Assembly (NCBI GenBank): GCA_040905445.1 | Contig: JBBDRN010000024.1 | Location: 1-33,633, forward strand | Reading direction: 5' to 3' | Length of the DNA stretch: 33,633 nt | Source: SKPT01 sp040905445 | GTDB taxonomy: Bacteria; Planctomycetota; Phycisphaerae; Phycisphaerales; Phycisphaeraceae | Shown here: one piece after another, positions 24,763 to 32,546 of the stretch | Numbering within the stretch: position 1 is the first letter of the stretch | Layout: the number at the start of each line of letters is the position of its first letter | Position numbers and translations under genes: made by a program | Notes under the pieces: generated by a model | Databases searched by the model: none | The model's input: only the letters and a program-made list of their open reading frames with translations | Told to the model about the DNA's origin: nothing

Positions 24763-25422
24763 CTCGGACCGCCGCGTCGCTGCGGCGCTGGTCGTGTACG
24801 TCCCCGTCGCGGCGTGCAGCGCCAGCTCCCACCGCACATGCCGCCCCACCCCCGCTACCCCGTCATCATCCACCATGATCCGCCAGTCGGCCACCGCTCG
24901 CCCCCACCGCTCGCCGACGAGTTGCCCATCGTCGATGAGCTGTCGCGTCAGATTCGCAAAGTCCGAGCTCGGCTGGTACGTCTCGTCCGTCGCCGCCTCG
25001 TCGGCCGCGTACGCGAGCAGCGCTTGCGCCTCGGTATCCAGCTCGATGCGCAGCAGCCCGCGCAGCGTCGGCGCGTCCTCGGCGTCGGCCGTCGCGACCC
25101 AGAGCACGAGGTAATCCTCGCCGCTCGCCAGCACCTGGCGCGACGCGCGCACCGCTTCGGCGACGCGCTCGTTGAGCATCATCCCGCGCACCAGCAGCTC
25201 GCGCATGTCGTGGCGCGACGTCGTGCCGTAGGTCGTGGCCGCGAGCATCCCCGCCACGCCCAGCCCGACGATCGCCGTCCCCGCCAGCGCGAAGGTCAGC
25301 TCGATCATCGTCAGCCCCGCGCCCCATCGCCGCCCCCGCCACGCCCGCCGCTCGCGGCTTCGCGCGACCGGCCGACCGCCCGGCGCGCCTCGACCAGGAA
25401 GTTCTGTATGCCCACCCACCAT
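24760..25422 (-). CDS. prepilin-like protein (PulG/GspJ-like)
   Basis: A 220-residue type IV pilin-like protein: prepilin peptidase motif GLTMIELTFALAGTAIVGLGVAGM, with cleavage after G36 and Glu41 at position +5 of the mature protein, followed by a long hydrophobic helix. The leader is 36 residues, longer than the usual 6-20, so the true start may be downstream. The soluble part (RQVLASGEDYLVLWVATADAED) is beta-rich. Its stop TAG belongs to palindromic element D. It lies six bases after the next pilin-like gene, so they are co-transcribed. Confidence 0.75.
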   Translation of the reverse strand: MVGGHTELPGRGAPGGRPVARSRERRAWRGRRWGAGLTMIELTFALAGTAIVGLGVAGMLAATTYGTTSRHDMRELLVRGMMLNERVAEAVRASRQVLASGEDYLVLWVATADAEDAPTLRGLLRIELDTEAQALLAYAADEAATDETYQPSSDFANLTRQLIDDGQLVGERWGRAVADWRIMVDDDGVAGVGRHVRWELALHAATGTYTTSAAATRRSE

Positions 25423-25428
25423 GCCGCA

Positions 25429-25893
25429 TCACTCCGCCGCGAACCGTGTCAGCCGCCACGTCCGCCCGCGTTCGTCCTCGACCGTCACCGTGATCCGCCG
25501 CCCCGCCTGCGGGCCCAGCGCTGCCATGCCGAGCGTCTCCGGCTGCACGCTCACCGTGCGGCTGAAGACCTGGTAAGCCGCGGGGTACGCCTCGCCCGTC
25601 ACGTCCACGATCGCGCCGGCCGACTGAGAAAACCCGTCGTACGCATCGACGTCCGCATACGCGACGCGCAGCACGCGCTCCAGCGTCGCCTCGGCGAGCG
25701 CCGCGGCTCGCGACTGGTGCAGCGCGTCGTGCGTGTGCATCTGCCCCGCCAGCACCGCCTGCGTCAGCGCCGCGACGATCACCGCGAGGATCAGCGACGC
25801 CGCAAGCACCTCGACCAGCGTAAAGCCCGCGCGCCGCGCCTGCCCCGCAGCGCACCGCAAAGCCTTTGATGCCACTGCCATACCCCGCATCAT
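25429..25893 (-). CDS. prepilin-like protein (PilV/GspI-like)
   Basis: A 154-residue pilin-like protein with motif AGFTLVEVLAASLILAVIVAALTQ: cleavage after G23, F24 as first mature residue and Glu28 at +5. The 23-residue leader is basic. The ATG at 25893 is chosen because GGGGGGA lies upstream; the open frame extends to 26220 without support. Features fit GspI/PilV minor pseudopilins, which initiate or cap the pilus. It is the first gene of the minus-strand group and is divergent from the GspH-like gene at 26046. Confidence 0.8.
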   Translation of the reverse strand: MMRGMAVASKALRCAAGQARRAGFTLVEVLAASLILAVIVAALTQAVLAGQMHTHDALHQSRAAALAEATLERVLRVAYADVDAYDGFSQSAGAIVDVTGEAYPAAYQVFSRTVSVQPETLGMAALGPQAGRRITVTVEDERGRTWRLTRFAAE

Positions 25894-26045
25894 CGGCCGA
25901 TCCCCCCCGCCGGTTGATGCCCGGCCCCCCGCCACCTCACACACCCCGCGGCCGCGAAGCCCCGACCCGGAGCCCGAAACCCGCCGCGTCACATACTCAC
26001 CACCTCCCCCTTGCATCCGTGCGCCCATATTGGATGCTTCCCGAC

Positions 26046-26564
26046 ATGAACCGATCGCGCCACCCCCGCGCCGCCGCGGGCATGACACTCGTGGAAGTGA
26101 CGATGGTGCTGCTTGTGCTGGCCATCGCGGCTGCAATGGTTGCGCCGTTGATGGGGAGCACCGCGGCCAGCCAGTTGCGCTCCGCCGCGGCCATGCTCGT
26201 CGCCGACCTCGATGCCGCACGCCTCCAGTCGCTGACGCGCGGCCACGACCGATACGTTGTCGTCTTCGACATGGACGCGAACGGGTATCACCTCGCCCGC
26301 GCCTCCGACCCCGCCAAGGCCGTCACCCACCCCGTCGATGCCGGGCCCTACGTCGTCCGCTTCGGCCACGGCCGGGCCGCCACCCTCGCCGATGTCCAGA
26401 TCACCGACGTCCAGAGCCCCGCCGGCGACGACGCCATCGCCTTCGGTGCCTTCGGGCAGCTCACGTCCGACACGCCGGCGATCATCACCCTCACCGCCGA
26501 CGGCGGCAGCCTCACCATCACCCTCGACGCCGTCACCGGCGAGGCGACCATCTCCGACCTGTAA
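26046..26564 (+). CDS. prepilin-like protein (GspH/FimT-like)
   Basis: A 172-residue pseudopilin with the classical motif AGMTLVEVTMVLLVLAIAAAMVAPLM: cleavage after G12 with Glu17 at +5. The C-terminal part (QLRSAAAMLVADLDAARLQSLTRGHDRYVVVFD and a beta-rich end) fits the GspH/FimT group of type II secretion or type IV pilus systems. The ATG at 26046 or that at 26034 could be the start. It is divergent from the PilV-like gene by 152 bases and ends in a double hairpin. Confidence 0.85.
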   Translation: MNRSRHPRAAAGMTLVEVTMVLLVLAIAAAMVAPLMGSTAASQLRSAAAMLVADLDAARLQSLTRGHDRYVVVFDMDANGYHLARASDPAKAVTHPVDAGPYVVRFGHGRAATLADVQITDVQSPAGDDAIAFGAFGQLTSDTPAIITLTADGGSLTITLDAVTGEATISDL

Positions 26565-26590
26565 CCCTCCGGCCCGGGTGGCCGGGTGCC

Positions 26591-26670
26591 GCTGACAAGC
26601 GGAGTCCGCGGAGCTTGTCAGTGCGAATTGCAGCCAACACTGACAAGGCCGAAGACGTCCTTGTCAGTGC
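26591..26670. terminator. double CTGACAAG hairpin, likely bidirectional terminator
   Basis: Two hairpins in a row: CTGACAAGC/GCTTGTCAG (26592-26600 and 26613-26621) and a perfect 11-base pair CACTGACAAGG/CCTTGTCAGTG (26638-26648 and 26659-26669). The four words CTGACAAG or its complement occur at regular spacing. The structure lies between converging genes (GspH-like and FAH family), so it may end transcription from both sides. There is no U-run. Confidence 0.75.
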
Positions 26671-26697
26671 CACCCCTACAGATCAACGAGAGGCGCT

Positions 26698-27516
26698 CTA
26701 ACCGGCGACCGCCACTGCCGCCGCCACTGGGTTCGTCAGCTCGCCGACGCCCGCCACCGCGACCGTCACCTCGTCGCCGTCGCTCAGAAACACCGCGGGC
26801 GAGCGGCTGAAGCCCACGCCCTCGGGCGTGCCCGTCAATATCACCGTCCCCGGCAGCAGCGTCGTGTCCCGCGAGATGAACGCGATCAGCTCCGCCACGC
26901 TGAAGATCATGTCCCCCGTCGTGCTCGACTGCATCCCCCGCCCGTTGAGCGTCGTCGACAGCTCGAGCGCCTGCGGGTCGCCCACCTCGTCGGCCGTGAC
27001 GATCGCCGGCCCGAGCGGGCAGAACGTGTCGAAGCTCTTGCCGCGGATCCACTGTCCGCCGCCGCCCTGCTTCTGCCACCGCCTGGCCGACACGTCATTG
27101 GCGACGGTGTACCCGAGCACGTGCTCGAGCGCCCGCTCGCGGGCAATGTCCCGTCCCGCCTTGCCGATCACCACCGCCAGCTCGACCTCGTAGTCGGTCT
27201 CCGGGCCCCGCTCGCAGCAGGCGGGCAGGCGGATCGTCTCGCCCGGGCCGATCACGGCGGTCGTCGGCTTCATGAAGATCACCGGGTGCTCGGGCAACTC
27301 TGCCCCGGTTTCTTTGGCATGCGCCCCGTAGTTCAGGCCGATACAGAAGACATTGGCCGGCTCGATCGGCGCCAGCAGGCCCGCGACCCGGTCGACCGGC
27401 CCCGCGGGCGCGACGCTGTCGGTCGGCGGGCCCGGCAGCCGCCGTGCCGTGCCGTCGCCTTCATCGACGCCATGGTGGATCTGTCCAGCTTCGTCGCGGT
27501 AGCGGATCAGTCGCAT
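26698..27516 (-). CDS. fumarylacetoacetate hydrolase (FAH) family protein
   Basis: A 272-residue FAH-fold enzyme that hydrolyses or decarboxylates acylpyruvate-like substrates with a divalent metal. The metal ligands are visible: E110 and E112 (TDYEVELAVVIG) and D141 (YTVANDVSARRWQ). NYGAHAKETGAELPEHPVIFMKPTTAVIGPGE is the standard FAH block; it closes with LTGTPEGVGFSRSPAVFLSDGDEVTVAVAGVGELTNPV. It stands alone, and the substrate (2-hydroxyhepta-2,4-dienedioate, acylpyruvate or other) cannot be told. Its TAG stop lies behind the CTGACAAG hairpins. The divergent accD promoter lies beyond its start. Confidence 0.93.
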   Translation of the reverse strand: MRLIRYRDEAGQIHHGVDEGDGTARRLPGPPTDSVAPAGPVDRVAGLLAPIEPANVFCIGLNYGAHAKETGAELPEHPVIFMKPTTAVIGPGETIRLPACCERGPETDYEVELAVVIGKAGRDIARERALEHVLGYTVANDVSARRWQKQGGGGQWIRGKSFDTFCPLGPAIVTADEVGDPQALELSTTLNGRGMQSSTTGDMIFSVAELIAFISRDTTLLPGTVILTGTPEGVGFSRSPAVFLSDGDEVTVAVAGVGELTNPVAAAVAVAG

Positions 27517-27545
27517 CGAGGGGTTCTCCCGCCCGGAGGGTTCGG

Positions 27546-27551
27546 TATAAT
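27546..27551 (+). promoter_or_regulatory. candidate -10 box of accD
   Basis: A perfect TATAAT (27546-27551) stands 47 bases before the TTG start. The -35 match is poor (TTCTCC at 27524-27529, 16 bases upstream). It is divergent from the FAH gene (start 27516). Confidence 0.5.
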
Positions 27552-27598
27552 CATCACTTTAGCCTTCGCCCCCGCCTGACCCAAACGGAGCCGACACC

Positions 27599-28540
27599 TT
27601 GGCTCGAACGACCTCCCCCCCCGCCCCTGCGCCCGCCACCGCGGCGACGACCCCCGCGCCCGGCGTCCCCGCTCACGGTGACCCCACGCCCGCACCCTCG
27701 TCCGCCGCCCCGCGCACCTGGCACGAGCTCCGCGACCCGGCCCAGCGCACCGACGTGCCCGAGGGCCTCTGGATGCGCTGCCCCAACTGCGCCACCATGC
27801 TCTACCGCAAGCAGGTCGAGCGCAACCTCCACGTCTGCCCCGACTGCGACCACCACTACCGCATCGGCGCCGACGAGCGCATCGAGCAGCTCTGCGATCC
27901 GGGCAGCTTCGAGCCCGTCTGGGACGATCTCGAGCCCGCCGACCCGCTCAGCTTCGTCGACCGCATCCCTTACGAGCAGCGCCTCGCCCGCGAGCAGCAC
28001 AAGACCGGCCGGCGCGACGCCGTCCGCTGCGGCCGCGCCTTCATCAAGGGCCGCGGCATCGTCCTCGCCGCCATGGACAACCGCTTCATGATGGCGTCGA
28101 TGGGCTCCGTCGTGGGTGAGAAGATCACCCGCGCCGTCGAGCTCGCCATCGAGACCGACCGCCCGCTCATCATCGCCGCGACCTCCGGCGGGGCGCGCAT
28201 GCAGGAGTCGTCCATCGCGCTCGCCCAGATGGCCAAGGCCTCCGCCGCCCTCGCCCGCCTCGACGAGGCCGGCGGGCTGTTCATCTCACTGCTCACCGAC
28301 CCGACGTGCGGCGGCGTCACCGCCAGTTTCGCCATGCTCGGCGACGTCATCCTCGCCGAGCCCCGCGCCTACATCGGCTTCGCGGGGGCGCGCGTCATCG
28401 CCAACACCGTCCGCCAGGAACTGCCCGAAGGCTTCCAGCGATCCGAGCACCTGATGGAAAAAGGCTTCATCGACCGCGTCGTCCATCGCAACGAGCTGCG
28501 CAGCGAGATCGGCCGCGTCATCGACTACGCCGGCAAGTAG
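27599..28540 (+). CDS. accD: acetyl-CoA carboxylase carboxyltransferase subunit beta
   Basis: AccD, with AccA, transfers carboxyl from biotin to acetyl-CoA to make malonyl-CoA for fatty acid synthesis. The 313-residue protein has a Pro/Ala-rich N-terminal extension (first 40 residues), then the zinc-binding CPNC...CPDC (C61, C64, C80, C83) and the crotonase-like core with TSGGARMQESSIALAQMAK, LLTDPTCGGVTASFAMLGDVILAEP and IGFAGARVIANTVRQELPEGFQRSEHL. The start is TTG at 27599, supported by ACGGAG 8 bases upstream and the lack of an in-frame ATG nearby. No accA adjoins it. The stop TAG opens palindromic element E. Confidence 0.95.
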   Translation: MARTTSPPAPAPATAATTPAPGVPAHGDPTPAPSSAAPRTWHELRDPAQRTDVPEGLWMRCPNCATMLYRKQVERNLHVCPDCDHHYRIGADERIEQLCDPGSFEPVWDDLEPADPLSFVDRIPYEQRLAREQHKTGRRDAVRCGRAFIKGRGIVLAAMDNRFMMASMGSVVGEKITRAVELAIETDRPLIIAATSGGARMQESSIALAQMAKASAALARLDEAGGLFISLLTDPTCGGVTASFAMLGDVILAEPRAYIGFAGARVIANTVRQELPEGFQRSEHLMEKGFIDRVVHRNELRSEIGRVIDYAGK

Positions 28541-28557
28541 CGGCCGCTGGGCGGACC
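28538..28557. repeat. TAGGGTCCGC palindromic element, copy E (degraded)
   Basis: TAGCGGCCGCTGGGCGGACC matches the consensus arm at 17 of 20 positions. Its TAG is the stop codon of accD. A GGCGGGAAA core follows, as in copy B, but no second arm is recognisable. It lies between converging accD and the glycoside-hydrolase-like gene. Confidence 0.65.
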
Positions 28558-28590
28558 ATGGCTTGACTCGGCGGGAAATCGCCCCCCCCC

Positions 28591-29754
28591 TCACTCGGCA
28601 ATGCGATAAATCCGCACGTCATACGCGTCAAACGCGTCGCGCCACCCCGTCCCCTCGCCGGCGATCGTCCGACCCTCGCCCACCACCTCCACCGCCTTCG
28701 CCGCCCCGGCCGCCAGCGCGAAGCGCGCCTCCATCGGCCGATTGCGCATCCCCACCGCGAACACGTACAGCGCCCCCTCGTGCCGTCGCACCGTCACAGC
28801 CACCCCCGCCGCTCCCGCCTCGGCGTCCGTCGCCTCCACGTTCACCGCGCCCGCCACAGCCGGGCCGTTGATCACCGGCGCCAGCTCCGTCACCTCCCGG
28901 TTGATGCGCGCCACCGCCTCGCGCATCGTGTCGTTGGCCAGCAGCGCCGCGGGGTTCCGGTGCCCCTCGCGAAAGTCGTGCACGAACCAGCACAGCCCGC
29001 GCGAGCCATGAATCACCGACATCCACGTCTCCGCCCGCACCTGGTGCGGCGTGGCGATGCGCTCGGGGTTGTGAATGTGCGTGGACTCCAGCACGTTCCA
29101 CACCGGCTTGCGATCGTCGACGAACCCGCGCAGCCGCTCCACCCCCTTGGCGACGTACCACAGGTAGTCGGCGCCGTTGGGGTCGAGGATCGTCTTGCCA
29201 TCCGGCCCAGGCCGCTTGATGTTCGCCACCGGGTAGACGTCGTACGAGACGATGTCCGCCCCGCGCGCGTACAGCGGGTACTGCTCGAGCGTCGCGCCGC
29301 GGCCGGGGAAGTCGTCATTCGCCACCCCCTGGCCGAAGTTCACGACGATCGGCCGCGTCGGGTCCGTCTCGCGCATCCGCTGGCCGTTGCGCTCGATCTC
29401 CGCGGGGTCGCGTGGCCCGCCCATGCTCCCATCGGCGTTGGGCCGGCGGTTGTCCGGCTCATCGCCATGCATCCACGCGATGATCGGCGAGTCGCCGCGC
29501 TCGCCGTCGGCGAGGCTCACCTCGTTCTGCCGACAGATCGCGTACAGCCCCGCGTCGCGCAGCCGATCGAGCTGCTCCTGCGTCGGCCCCTGGTGCAGCG
29601 AGAAGAACGTGTTGACGCCGATCGCCTGGTACTCGCGCGCCAGCGCCGGGTCCTGGGCCCAGACGAGGATCGGGAAGAAGCCCGGCTCCCGCGGCGGCCC
29701 GTGGCTCCACGCCGCGTAAGGACTCTGCCAGCTCGTCGCCTGTGTGCTTGTCAT
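28591..29754 (-). CDS. putative TIM-barrel glycoside hydrolase-like protein
   Basis: A 387-residue protein of glycoside-hydrolase-like TIM-barrel style. IIAWMHGDEPDN looks like a barrel strand ending with catalytic or ligand acids, and GADIVSYDVYPVANIK, KPVWNVLESTHIHNP and GSRGLCWFVHDFREGHRNP resemble later strands; an all-beta tail (LYVFAVGMRNRPMEARFAL) closes the protein, as in many such hydrolases. No signal peptide, so it would be cytosolic unless the start is wrong. AAGGGG lies upstream of the ATG at 29754; the 612-codon open frame extends further but without support. I do not recognise the exact family. It is divergent from the DinB-like gene and converges on accD. Confidence 0.65.
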   Translation of the reverse strand: MTSTQATSWQSPYAAWSHGPPREPGFFPILVWAQDPALAREYQAIGVNTFFSLHQGPTQEQLDRLRDAGLYAICRQNEVSLADGERGDSPIIAWMHGDEPDNRRPNADGSMGGPRDPAEIERNGQRMRETDPTRPIVVNFGQGVANDDFPGRGATLEQYPLYARGADIVSYDVYPVANIKRPGPDGKTILDPNGADYLWYVAKGVERLRGFVDDRKPVWNVLESTHIHNPERIATPHQVRAETWMSVIHGSRGLCWFVHDFREGHRNPAALLANDTMREAVARINREVTELAPVINGPAVAGAVNVEATDAEAGAAGVAVTVRRHEGALYVFAVGMRNRPMEARFALAAGAAKAVEVVGEGRTIAGEGTGWRDAFDAYDVRIYRIAE

Positions 29755-29871
29755 CGCGCTGCCCCTTCGATCGGTGGTGCGGTGGTGACAGTGTATCCGC
29801 CGCCCTAGCATTTGACCGTGGAACAAGGGGCGGGATCGCCCCGCGAACCCAACCGCATAGGAATCGAAACG

Positions 29872-30348
29872 ATGCCCGACACCGCCCTCCGCAACCAGCT
29901 CGCCCGGCTGCTGACCACCTCCGACGCCCACATCGACTTCGAGCGCGCCGTCGCCGACCTGCCCGCCGCCGCCCGCGGCCGCCGACCCGGCAACGTCCCG
30001 CACACACCCTGGCGGCTGGTCGAGCACATGCGCCTCGCCCAGCGCGACATCCTCGACTTCTCGCGCAACCCCGACTATCGCGAGCCCGCCTGGCCCGACG
30101 ACTACTGGCCTGCCGACGACGGACCCCCGGAAGACCCCGCCTGGCAGCGCAGCCTCGACGCGTTCCTCGCCGACCGCGCCGCGATGGTCGAGCTCGTCAA
30201 CGACCCGGCCCGCGACCTGGCCGCGCCCATCCCCTGGGGCGACGGCCAGACGCTGCTGCGCGAGGCCCTGGTCCTCGCCGACCACAACGCCTACCACGTC
30301 GGCCAGCTCATCACCGTCCGCCGCCTGCTGGGCGCGTGGCAGGACTGA
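29872..30348 (+). CDS. DinB-family protein
   Basis: A 158-residue DinB/YfiT-like four-helix bundle protein, a family of metal-dependent thiol- or leaving-group transferases and hypothetical stress proteins. Three histidines of the metal site are visible: H52 (PWRLVEHMRL), H138 and H142 (LADHNAYHVGQLI). The ATG at 29872 gives the normal N-terminus; upstream ATG-less open frame to 29812 is not supported. The last 38 bases overlap the end of the opposing acr3 gene. Function unknown. Confidence 0.85.
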   Translation: MPDTALRNQLARLLTTSDAHIDFERAVADLPAAARGRRPGNVPHTPWRLVEHMRLAQRDILDFSRNPDYREPAWPDDYWPADDGPPEDPAWQRSLDAFLADRAAMVELVNDPARDLAAPIPWGDGQTLLREALVLADHNAYHVGQLITVRRLLGAWQD

Positions 30349-31504
30349 CGGGCACGCCCGGCGCCGCCGCGCGCGCCTCCGGTCCGTCGACCGACACGCC
30401 TTCGGCCGCCGTCCCCTCGCGCCCGCCATACACCTTGCGCAGCAGCCACAGCGACACGTGCACCAGCCCGATCAGCACCGGCACCTCCACCAGCGGCCCG
30501 ACCACCGTCGCGAACGCCGTCGGCGACGCGATGCCGAACACCGCGATCGCCACCGCGATCGCCAGCTCGAAGTTGTTGCCCGACGCGGTGAACGCCAGCG
30601 TCGCGCTGCGCGGGTAGTCCGCCCCCAGCCACCACGCCATGAAGAAGCTCGCCAGGAACATGACGACGAAATACACGCTCAGCGGCAGCGCGATCCACAG
30701 CACGTCCAGCGGCTGATCCACGATCCGCTCCCCCTGGGTGCTGAACATCACCAGGATCGTAAACAGCAGCGCCACCAGCGTGATCGGAGAAATCCGCGGC
30801 ACGAACACGCCGTCGTACCACGCGCGCCCCTTCATCGGCACGAGAATCACGCGGCTGAGAACCCCCGCCGCGAACGGCACGCCCAGGTAGATCATCACGC
30901 TCGCAAAGATCTCCCCGATGCCCACGTCCACCGCCACGCCCTCCAGGCCGAACAGCCCCGGCAGCACGGTGATGAACAGCCACGCATACAGCCCGAACGT
31001 CAGAATCTGGAACACGCTGTTGAGCGCGACCAGCCCGGCGGCGTACTCGCTGCTGCCCCGCGCAAGCTGGTTCCACACCAGCACCATTGCGATGCACCGC
31101 GCGATGCCCACCAGGATCAGCCCCACCATGTAATGCATCCACCGCTCGTCGGGCCCGAGCACCGCCGGCGCGATGTAGCCGAAGAACACCAGCGCCAGCG
31201 CGAACATCACTGCCGGCCCGACGATCCAGTTCTGTACCAGCGACAGCCCGAGAATGCGCACGTCGCGAAACACCCGCGGCATCAACTCGTACTTCACCTT
31301 CGCCAGCGGGGGATACATCATCAACACCAACCCGACGGCGATCAGCAGGTTCGTATGCTCACCCACCGTCAGCTTCGCGTTGAACCGCTCCACCCCCGAC
31401 TGGAAGTAATACCCCACGCCGACGCCCAGCGCCATCGCGGCAAAAATCCAAACCGTCAGGTAACGGTCCAGCAGCGACATCCTGCGGGCGACACTCTCAT
31501 TCAT
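30311..31504 (-). CDS. acr3: arsenite efflux transporter, ACR3 family
   Basis: Pumps arsenite out of the cell. The 397-residue protein has ten hydrophobic segments typical of ACR3 (BASS superfamily). The arsenite-binding Cys137 (LVGIARCIAMVLVWNQLA) and Glu313 (GNNFELAIAVAIAVFG) are in place. The C-terminus past about 365 is an Ala/Gly/Pro-rich tail without a domain. The ATG at 31504 (AAGGA upstream) is chosen over 31543. Last gene of the arsenic operon, 132 bases after arsM; a 16-base inverted repeat lies in the gap. Its end overlaps the DinB-like gene by 38 bases. Confidence 0.94.
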   Translation of the reverse strand: MNESVARRMSLLDRYLTVWIFAAMALGVGVGYYFQSGVERFNAKLTVGEHTNLLIAVGLVLMMYPPLAKVKYELMPRVFRDVRILGLSLVQNWIVGPAVMFALALVFFGYIAPAVLGPDERWMHYMVGLILVGIARCIAMVLVWNQLARGSSEYAAGLVALNSVFQILTFGLYAWLFITVLPGLFGLEGVAVDVGIGEIFASVMIYLGVPFAAGVLSRVILVPMKGRAWYDGVFVPRISPITLVALLFTILVMFSTQGERIVDQPLDVLWIALPLSVYFVVMFLASFFMAWWLGADYPRSATLAFTASGNNFELAIAVAIAVFGIASPTAFATVVGPLVEVPVLIGLVHVSLWLLRKVYGGREGTAAEGVSVDGPEARAAAPGVPVSPATRPAGGGR

Positions 31505-31559
31505 GATTGCTGTCCTTGTTGCCGCCTGTTCCGGCGCTGTCAATAGGCCACGGGCAAAC

Positions 31560-31610
31560 GCGAAGCGGCAAGCCGTGCTCGCATCCGAGCCTCGCGGCTT
31601 GCCGCTTCGC
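31560..31610. repeat. 16-base inverted repeat inside the arsenic operon
   Basis: GCGAAGCGGCAAGCCG (31560-31575) and its exact complement (31595-31610) flank a 19-base loop. It lies between arsM and acr3, so it might weaken or protect the distal message. It resembles other dispersed hairpins of this window in word use, but no second copy was found here. Confidence 0.85.
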
Positions 31611-31636
31611 CAGTGGCGACCGGCCCGCCGACGTGA

Positions 31637-32419
31637 TCACCGCGCCTTCCGCGCATGAATCATCGTCGACAACACCTCGGCCCCGGACGTGTCGCCCTCG
31701 AGCCATTGCGTCACCGGCCGGGCCTGCCGCTCCGCCGGCTCCAGCCGCACCTCCACGAACCCCGTCTCCGCCAGCCACCGCTCGAGCTCCTCAAAGCTCG
31801 CCGCACCGCTCACACACCCGCACAGCAATTCCGGGCGATCCCTCACCGCCGCCGGCAGCGGCTTCGTCGCGACGACATCCGAAATCACCACGCGCCCGCC
31901 GGGCCTCAGCACGCGGTACACCTCGCGCCACACGGCCGGCTTGTCCGGCGACAGGTTCACCACGCAGTTCGAGATCACCACGTCCACGCTCGCGTCCTCG
32001 ATCGGCAGCCGCTCGATCTGCCCCTCGTGGATCGTCACGTTCTCAGCGCCCGCTTTGCGTACGTTCGCGCGGGCCGCCTCGACCATGTCCGGCGTCATGT
32101 CCACGCCGATCACGCGCCCGCCCGGCCCGACCTGCCGGGCCGCGAGCAGGCAGTCGATCCCCGCGCCGCTGCCGAGGTCCAGCACCGTCTCGCCCGGCTT
32201 CAGCGCGGCCGCGGCCACCGGGTGTCCCGAGCCCAGCCCGAGGTCCGCGCCCGCCGGCAGCGTCGCCAGCTCCTGCGCGGTGTATCCCAGCCCCGTCGAG
32301 CACGTCGCCTCCGCCACATCGCAGCACCCCCCGCCACCCTTACCGCTCTGACGCGCGATCTCGCCATACCGATCGCGCACCTGCTCGTGCACCTTCTGTG
32401 AATCGTTGCAGCAACTCAT
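31637..32419 (-). CDS. arsM: arsenite S-adenosylmethionine methyltransferase
   Basis: Methylates arsenite to methylated arsenicals using SAM. The 260-residue protein has the SAM motif VLDLGSGAGIDCLLAA (79-94), VIGVDMTPDMVEAAR (103-117), and the conserved cysteines C40, C152 (VISNCVVNLSPDK) and C202 (LLCGCVSGA) that bind As(III), plus an N-terminal Cys-rich stretch (C3, C4, C32, C33). The ATG at 32419 has AGGAGG directly upstream, and is preferred to 32491. It lies between arsC and acr3 in the operon. Methylation makes this a detoxification-by-methylation system alongside efflux. Confidence 0.96.
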   Translation of the reverse strand: MSCCNDSQKVHEQVRDRYGEIARQSGKGGGGCCDVAEATCSTGLGYTAQELATLPAGADLGLGSGHPVAAAALKPGETVLDLGSGAGIDCLLAARQVGPGGRVIGVDMTPDMVEAARANVRKAGAENVTIHEGQIERLPIEDASVDVVISNCVVNLSPDKPAVWREVYRVLRPGGRVVISDVVATKPLPAAVRDRPELLCGCVSGAASFEELERWLAETGFVEVRLEPAERQARPVTQWLEGDTSGAEVLSTMIHARKAR

Positions 32420-32503
32420 GACAAGCCTCCTGGCCAGCGGCCATGGGTGAATGTTCCAGACCAACAAGCAGCCGTTCCGACACGGCAGCAATCAAACGGG
32501 TGC

Positions 32504-32526
32504 CACTGGTGGCTCGCCCACCAGTG
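32504..32526. repeat. CACTGGTGG hairpin in the arsC-arsM gap
   Basis: CACTGGTGG (32504-32512) and CCACCAGTG (32518-32526) form a perfect 9-base stem with a 5-base loop. The flanks (GGGTGC, GTGCTGGTGCC) extend it imperfectly. It lies between arsC and arsM, so it might lower expression of the downstream genes. It shares the CACTG word with the hairpins at 26638-26669. Confidence 0.8.
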
Positions 32527-32546
32527 CTGGTGCCGGGTGCTGCGCC

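Noticed and set aside
24541..25869. 442-codon open frame on the plus strand
   Set aside because: Antisense to two prepilin-motif genes; rich in Arg/Pro/His with no recognised domain.
29755..30429. N-terminal extension of the glycoside-hydrolase-like frame to 612 codons
   Set aside because: Covers the antisense of the DinB-like gene; the ATG at 29754 has AAGGGG before it.
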